DNA from: JADJPL01 sp964607915
Lineage (GTDB): Bacteria; Bacteroidota; Bacteroidia; Chitinophagales; Saprospiraceae
NCBI GenBank assembly: GCA_964607915.1
Contig: CAZSMU010000130.1
Location: forward strand, 1-11,599
Reading direction: 5' to 3'
Length of the DNA: 11,599 nucleotides
In this document: positions 8,059 through 11,599 of the stretch, in pieces
Layout of the letters: each line of letters opens with the position of its first letter
Position numbering within the stretch: position 1 is the stretch's first letter
The notes under the pieces: model-generated
What the model was told of the DNA's origin: nothing
What the model saw: only the letters and a program-made list of their open reading frames with translations
Databases searched by the model: none
Program-made: the position numbers and the translations under genes

Positions 8059-8283
8059 TCAAGCGAGCAGGTCGCGCAGGCTGAGCAACACGTTGACGAA
8101 CATGATGGCCATGAGGGCCAGAGAGAGGATGCGCAGCCAGCGCCCGTTTTCGCGGCGGAACGCTTCCGATTGTGCGCGGAACGCGGGGTTTTTAGTCGAA
8201 ACGGCTCCGATGGCGTAGAGGTAGAGGTACACCCCTGCCCCGAGCAGGAGGAGTTGGACGATGATGCCGGCTATTGGTTTCAA
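8059..8283 (-). CDS. Small two-helix membrane protein with a TTG start overlapping the asparaginase stop
   Basis: This is a hypothetical protein of 74 residues with two probable membrane helices, about 4-27 (IAGIIVQLLLLGAGVYLYLY and on) and 49-68 (WLRILSLALMAIMFVNVLL). A short basic loop joins them (NPAFRAQSEAFRRENGR). The only sensible start is TTG at 8283-8281. Its bases form TTGA with the asparaginase stop TGA (8282-8280), the classic arrangement for coupled translation. The next in-frame methionine is at residue 58 and would destroy the protein. The positive loop suggests both ends face outward. I do not recognise a family. Position between asparaginase and sbcD implies co-transcription, but small membrane proteins of this size are common and a shared role cannot be claimed. 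Confidence 0.72.
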   Translation of the reverse strand: MKPIAGIIVQLLLLGAGVYLYLYAIGAVSTKNPAFRAQSEAFRRENGRWLRILSLALMAIMFVNVLLSLRDLLA

Positions 8284-8777
8284 GGGTGATTATTTTCCTC
8301 AAAGTTACCGGTTTTTCGATTTTTTTTCACGGTATCCCAGCGAAAATATCGCCCGTTCATAGCCACATACACGCCGGCGGGCAGGGTCTGGGCGAAGGCC
8401 AGGGCGCTGCCGAGGTTAAAAAAGCCGTCGGAGGAGTTGCCAAAAGCATAGGGGATCATAGCGCCCGTGAGGACGATGGTCTTATCGGGTATATCCGCTT
8501 TGGCCAGGAAAGAAGCGGTTTCCACAATCGTATCTGTGCCGTGAGTGATGACGATGCGTTGCAAGGCGGTACGCCGGCAGTTGTGTGCGATGATGGCGCG
8601 GTCCTCGTCGGTCATCTCCAGGCTGTCCACCATCATGAGCGTTTTGAAATCAATATCGAGCGTGCAGCGGCCGCGCTGCAGCATTTCGGGCAGGTGGGTA
8701 TCTTTAAAGAAGAGCGCACCGTTGATGTAGTTGTACTCTTTGTCGAAGGTCCCGCCGGTGATGAAGATTTGCAACAT
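8280..8777 (-). CDS. Single-domain asparaginase (short L-asparaginase family protein)
   Basis: This 165-residue protein matches the N-terminal, catalytic domain of type I/II L-asparaginases, which hydrolyse asparagine to aspartate and ammonia. TGGTF at 7-11 holds the probable nucleophile Thr10. HGTDT at 79-83 holds the second Thr-Asp pair (Thr81, Asp82). LTGAMIP (103-109) with NSSDGFFNLGSALAFA (114-129) is the conserved core. VKKNRK (150-155) supplies the lysine equivalent to Lys162 of E. coli AnsB. The C-terminal domain of the roughly 330-residue enzymes is absent and the chain ends cleanly, as in the short asparaginase proteins known in many bacteria, so I read it as whole. No signal peptide is seen, so it is cytoplasmic. 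ATG 8777 is chosen because it directly precedes the first strand (LQIFITGGTF); an extension to 8879 would read through a promoter-like site and a hairpin. Whether it prefers free asparagine is not visible. Confidence 0.88.
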   Translation of the reverse strand: MLQIFITGGTFDKEYNYINGALFFKDTHLPEMLQRGRCTLDIDFKTLMMVDSLEMTDEDRAIIAHNCRRTALQRIVITHGTDTIVETASFLAKADIPDKTIVLTGAMIPYAFGNSSDGFFNLGSALAFAQTLPAGVYVAMNGRYFRWDTVKKNRKTGNFEENNHP

Positions 8778-8795
8778 ACGTATTTGAATTGGGGA

Positions 8796-8803
8796 CAAAG
8801 GTA
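8796..8803 (-). promoter_or_regulatory. Candidate Bacteroidota -7 promoter element for the asparaginase-sbcDC cluster
   Basis: Read on the minus strand the site is TACCTTTG, an exact match to the Bacteroidota sigma-ABfr -7 consensus TAnnTTTG. It lies 18 bases before the asparaginase ATG, just after the hairpin that ends the peptidase gene. No good TTTG box is found at the -33 distance, so the call rests on one element and on position. Confidence 0.45.
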
Positions 8804-8841
8804 CACCGGATTTTAGTGCCTTGGGCTGGAAATTGCTTGAA

Positions 8842-8878
8842 TGGGGGTACAGGCAGGCGTCACCTGCCTGTACCCCCA
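8842..8878 (-). terminator. Perfect 16-bp hairpin just past the S9 peptidase stop
   Basis: Bases 8842-8857 (TGGGGGTACAGGCAGG) are the exact reverse complement of 8863-8878, with a 5-base loop CGTCA. It starts four bases beyond the peptidase stop codon. On the minus strand it is followed by TTCAAGCAATTTCC, a poor T tract, so termination is likely by position and strength rather than by a classical T run. It separates the peptidase from the asparaginase promoter candidate. Confidence 0.7.
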
Positions 8879-8882
8879 CTTG

Positions 8883-11390
8883 CTAAGGCCTCTTTCCATT
8901 CATCGCCTTATCGCGGTTGAGGGGCAGGATATCCGTGCTGTCCTGGTAGTCGCCGATGAGGTGTTTAGCGAAGTAGTCGGAGCGCAGCCAGAAGAAGTAC
9001 TCATTCATATCGCCGAATGCGTGGCGCTGGCCGGGGAAGACGAAGAAATCGAAGCGCTTATTGGCTTTGATGAGTGCGTTGGCCATGCGGATGGTATTGG
9101 CGGGGTGTACGTTGTTGTCGATATCGCCGGTGCAGATGAGGAGTTTGCCTTTCAGGTTTTTGGCCAGCTCGGAGTTTTTGTCTATATCGTATTCGAAGCT
9201 GACGTTGCCTTTGGCGTCGGTGACTTCTTTGACGCCGTCGTGTTTTTCGCTCCACCAGCGGTTATAGATATTGTTTTCGTGGTTGCCGGCGGAGGAGACG
9301 GCCACTTTGAAGAAGTCCGGATAGACCAGCATAGCGGCGGTGGACATGAATCCGCCGCCGGAGTGGCCGAAGATCCCTACTTTTTCGATGTTTATGAAGT
9401 CATGGCGGTCGGCGAGTTGTTCGATGGCCACCTTTTTGTCTTCGAGGCCATAATCGCGCAGGTTGCCATAGCCGTAGTTATGGTACCATTTGGAGCGACT
9501 GGGATGCCCGCCCCGGTTGCCTATGGTGACGAGGACAAAGCCCAGTTGCGCCTGTCGGTCGGTGCGGTCCATATTAGCGGAGAAAGACTTGTTGACGGAC
9601 TCCGTCTGCGGGCCGGGATATACATAGGCGATGATGGGATATTGTTTCGTCGAGTCGAAGTCGAAGGGTTTGTACATGACCCCGTAGAGGTCGGTGATGC
9701 CATCGGCGGCTTTGACGACGAAAGGCTCCGGGAACTGGTATCCTGCTGCGAAAAGGTTCTGAAGGTCGGCGGTTTCCAGGTCCATGATTTTGTTGCCGAG
9801 CGGGTCGAGCAGTTCGGATTTGGGCGTGGTGTTGACGCGGGAGAAGTTGTTGATAAAGAACGTTGCGGCGTCGTTGTTGGCCGTGGCGTGGTTGAAGTCA
9901 CCTTTGTTGAGCAATTTGAGTCCACTGCCGTCGAAGTTGACGCGGTAGAGGTGGGTGAAATAGGGGTCTTCGCCTGCTTCGCGCCCGTTGGCGGTGAAGT
10001 AGAGCACGCGGTTTTTGCTGTCTATGGCTTCGATGTTTTCGCAGTGCCAGGGGCCGGAGGTGATTTGGTTTTTGAGCGTGCCGTTTTTATCATAGAGGTA
10101 AAAATGGGCCCAGCCATCGCGTTCCGACCAGTGGATGAGCTCTTCGCCCTGGTTGACCAGGCCCAGGTCGCGCGTTTCGACGTAGGTGTTGAGGCGTTCT
10201 TCGACGAGGGTTTTGACTTTCCCCGTTTCGGTATCTGCCACGCAGACATCTATGCGCTTGAGGTCGCGGCTTGTGCGGGTGAAGTAGAGTTCTTTGGCGT
10301 TATTGGCCAGCCAGAGGGCGGGTTGGTGGAGGTCGTCGCGGTTCTTGGCCAGGCGCGGGGCGCGCAGGATGCTGTAGCTTGGGTCTTTGAAGGTATCGGC
10401 AGCTATTTTGACTACGGATTTAGCCGGGAAGTCGAAGACGAGCATTTCGGGTTGAGGGGCTTCTTTTTCGCCGGGCATGTGGTATTTGTAGGTTTCGAGG
10501 GTAGGCCGCGGTTCGGCGACGGAGTTGATGACCCAGAGGTCTTTGACCTTGCGGTTATCGGTACGGGTGAGCGCGAATTTTTTGGAGTCCGGGGAGAAGA
10601 GGACGCCGACCGACTGGCGTTTGCCCTTGTTTTTTTCCATTTCGACATTGGTCTGGCTTCCGAAGCCGCCGCCGTAGGCGTAGTGTTCCACGCCATCGGT
10701 AGTCCACTGGTGTTCTACGATGGTGGAGTCTTTTTCGTTTTTCAAGGCTTTGAGGAAGTTCTCCTTGTCCATCCAGAAGAGGTTGTGGTCTTTGGAGAAG
10801 AGCACATAGGAAGAATCCGGTGCGATATTGGCCCAGGAAGGTTTGTCTTTGGGCTTTTCGTAGTCGTCGAGCAAGCGCAGAGTGCCGGTGTTGAGGTCGT
10901 ATTCAAAGTGGAAGGTACGCTTTTCTTTTTTGGCGGGCGCAGCGGGCTTTTTCTCCTGCATATCGTTTTCTTCGCCGTCTTTTTTGGGCTCTTCCTCTGC
11001 CAGCTTGCTTTTCACCTCAAACTGGATGGCGGTTTCGTTTTTGATGAAGCGCAAATTCTCAATGTCGAGGTGTTGTGCATCGAAGGGGTCTTTGGAAAGG
11101 CGCGACATGTCGGCCGCCATCCTGGCGGGGTCGAAGAGCGGCTTTTTCAGCCGCTTGACGGGGTCCACGAGGTACCAGGTTTTTCCGGAACTCGTTTCAT
11201 ACACATACCAGAAGCGCTCGCTTTGTTTGAGCCAGTGGGCATCTACAGAGGTCGAAAAGACCATGCGCTTCAGGTTGTCGGGTGAAAAGCGGGCCGCCAG
11301 GTCGTAATTCGCTTTGGTGATGGGCGCGTTTTGCGCGAAGCCGCTGGCGGCACATGCAGCGAGCAGCAGGATAAGAAGAATTTTTTTCAT
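8883..11390 (-). CDS. Exported S9-family serine peptidase (DPP IV-like beta-propeller plus prolyl oligopeptidase catalytic domain)
   Basis: This 835-residue protein has an N-terminal export signal (MKKILLILLLAACAASGFAQ), a region of about 60-560 with the repeats of a DPP IV-type beta-propeller, and an S9 alpha/beta-hydrolase domain from about 565 to the end. The triad is visible: Ser677 in GHSGGG, Asp758 in GDIDNNVHP, His790 in GQRHAFGD. Such enzymes cleave peptides, often after proline, in the periplasm or at the cell surface. Residues near 140-165 form a Lys/Glu/Pro-rich insertion (EEPKKDGEENDMQEKKPAAP). The double-glutamate helix that binds the substrate N-terminus in true DPP IV is not evident: the comparable place reads HYAYGGGFG (Tyr239, Gly240-242). 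Dipeptidyl activity is therefore uncertain. Start: ATG 11390 opens the signal peptide, and the in-frame extension to 11477 runs into the upstream hairpin. LAAC at 10-13 also fits a lipobox, so it may be a lipoprotein. It appears to be a single-gene unit between two hairpins. Confidence 0.92.
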   Translation of the reverse strand: MKKILLILLLAACAASGFAQNAPITKANYDLAARFSPDNLKRMVFSTSVDAHWLKQSERFWYVYETSSGKTWYLVDPVKRLKKPLFDPARMAADMSRLSKDPFDAQHLDIENLRFIKNETAIQFEVKSKLAEEEPKKDGEENDMQEKKPAAPAKKEKRTFHFEYDLNTGTLRLLDDYEKPKDKPSWANIAPDSSYVLFSKDHNLFWMDKENFLKALKNEKDSTIVEHQWTTDGVEHYAYGGGFGSQTNVEMEKNKGKRQSVGVLFSPDSKKFALTRTDNRKVKDLWVINSVAEPRPTLETYKYHMPGEKEAPQPEMLVFDFPAKSVVKIAADTFKDPSYSILRAPRLAKNRDDLHQPALWLANNAKELYFTRTSRDLKRIDVCVADTETGKVKTLVEERLNTYVETRDLGLVNQGEELIHWSERDGWAHFYLYDKNGTLKNQITSGPWHCENIEAIDSKNRVLYFTANGREAGEDPYFTHLYRVNFDGSGLKLLNKGDFNHATANNDAATFFINNFSRVNTTPKSELLDPLGNKIMDLETADLQNLFAAGYQFPEPFVVKAADGITDLYGVMYKPFDFDSTKQYPIIAYVYPGPQTESVNKSFSANMDRTDRQAQLGFVLVTIGNRGGHPSRSKWYHNYGYGNLRDYGLEDKKVAIEQLADRHDFINIEKVGIFGHSGGGFMSTAAMLVYPDFFKVAVSSAGNHENNIYNRWWSEKHDGVKEVTDAKGNVSFEYDIDKNSELAKNLKGKLLICTGDIDNNVHPANTIRMANALIKANKRFDFFVFPGQRHAFGDMNEYFFWLRSDYFAKHLIGDYQDSTDILPLNRDKAMNGKRP

Positions 11391-11408
11391 AGAATACGGG
11401 TTAAGCCC

Positions 11409-11439
11409 CCAAGGTAAAAAAAGTTCCAGAACCTCGAAA
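11409..11439 (-). promoter_or_regulatory. Possible promoter of the S9 peptidase gene
   Basis: On the minus strand TTTC (11439-11436) is followed after 19 bases by TACCTTGG (11416-11409). Each box has one mismatch to the Bacteroidota pattern TTTG-N19-TAnnTTTG. The -7 box ends 18 bases before the ATG at 11390. The 7-base inverted pair AGCCCCC (11404-11410) and GGGGGCT (11443-11449) flanks it and could be an operator or a leader fold. This is a weak call. Confidence 0.33.
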
Positions 11440-11471
11440 GTAGGGGGCTGTATTTGGAGTGGCAGGAAAAA

Positions 11472-11544
11472 CCCCATAAACGAGCAGCGGCCTGCATACG
11501 CTCCCCCGGAGCGTGTGCAGGCCGCTGCTCGTTTGCCCCATAAA
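11472..11544. repeat. Nine-base direct repeats flanking the long hairpin
   Basis: CCCCATAAA occurs at 11472-11480 and again at 11536-11544, on either side of the 27-bp hairpin. The last AAA of the first copy also belongs to the stem. The layout is like a target-site duplication around a small palindromic insertion, but chance or a simple terminator is equally possible. Confidence 0.4.
11478..11534 (-). terminator. Unusually long 27-bp hairpin beyond the type IX secreted protein gene
   Basis: Bases 11478-11504 pair with 11508-11534 over 27 base pairs with one G-T wobble (11497/11515) and a 3-base CCC loop. It lies 13 bases past the stop of the gene at the right edge, and the minus strand then reads TTTATGGGGTTTTT, which offers a modest T tract. 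Position and strength support a transcription terminator that insulates the peptidase gene. A stem this long exceeds what termination needs. Confidence 0.65.
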
Positions 11545-11547
11545 AGG

Positions 11548-11599
11548 CTACTGCAGGACGACCTTGCGAGTCACGGCCCTGCCGTCCACCTCGAGGCGG
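11548..11599 (-). CDS. C-terminal end of a probable type IX secreted protein (cut by window edge)
   Basis: Only the last 16 codons are present (RLEVDGRAVTRKVVLQ, then TAG at 11550-11548). The tail has the form of the final strands of a type IX secretion system type A sorting domain: a hydrophobic strand, a D-G turn, a second strand beginning with T/K/R residues, and a short hydrophobic end such as KVVLQ. In Bacteroidota this domain directs export across the outer membrane and is removed at the surface. The rest of the protein, and so its function, lies outside the window. The call rests on few residues. Confidence 0.6.
   Translation of the reverse strand, partial: RLEVDGRAVTRKVVLQ

Noticed and set aside
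1301..8878. Possible shared repeat family between the hairpins at 1301-1336 and 8842-8878
   Set aside because: They share only the short string GCAGGCG, and the rest of the stems differ. That is not enough to claim a common element.
8841..11285. An 814-codon open frame on the plus strand opposite the S9 peptidase gene
   Set aside because: It is antisense to a gene with a full catalytic triad and signal peptide. Its translation is rich in G, V, F, E and D, as expected when TTA, CTA and TCA codons are rare on the sense strand. It begins inside a hairpin and shows no domain.

Overview
The window suggests a moderately GC-rich member of the Bacteroidota, most like the Saprospiria/Cytophagia-type lineages. 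The grounds are: a C-terminal tail resembling a type IX secretion sorting domain at the right edge; an N-terminal fragment of a carboxypeptidase-regulatory-like/TonB-receptor protein at the left edge; a large exported S9 peptidase of a type common in this phylum; start codons with no Shine-Dalgarno sequence; and a TACCTTTG element matching the Bacteroidota -7 consensus TAnnTTTG. The phylum is inferred from these signs. The genus cannot be named from them.

All nine genes read on the minus strand, so transcription runs from right to left. From the right they are: (1) the last 16 codons of a probable type IX secreted protein, followed by a 27-bp hairpin; (2) an 835-residue exported S9-family serine peptidase, followed by a 16-bp perfect hairpin; (3) a compact cluster of a single-domain asparaginase, a 74-residue two-helix membrane protein whose TTG start overlaps the asparaginase stop, SbcD and SbcC; (4) a pair of coiled-coil genes, one soluble (184 aa) and one anchored by two membrane helices and recalling PspA (340 aa); (5) a deoxynucleoside kinase preceded by a leader with two hairpins; (6) an AT-rich fragment of an outer-membrane receptor-like gene.

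The best-understood unit is SbcD-SbcC (bacterial Mre11-Rad50). SbcD carries the metallophosphoesterase motifs. SbcC carries the split ABC ATPase and a CPLC zinc hook. Together they trim hairpins and blocked DNA ends. The deoxynucleoside kinase salvages DNA precursors, but no operon link to SbcCD is visible because the coiled-coil pair lies between them. The pair is the least understood content and the best candidate for new biology: it may be a membrane-maintenance or scaffold module.

No tRNA, rRNA, CRISPR array, insertion sequence or phage gene was seen. There is no gene-free stretch over 300 bases; the longest gaps are 1238-1428, 428-589 and 11391-11547. Most of the window is ordinary housekeeping content. 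Several starts given here are shorter than the longest open frames, because the extra N-terminal residues match no family and run into neighbouring genes or hairpins.
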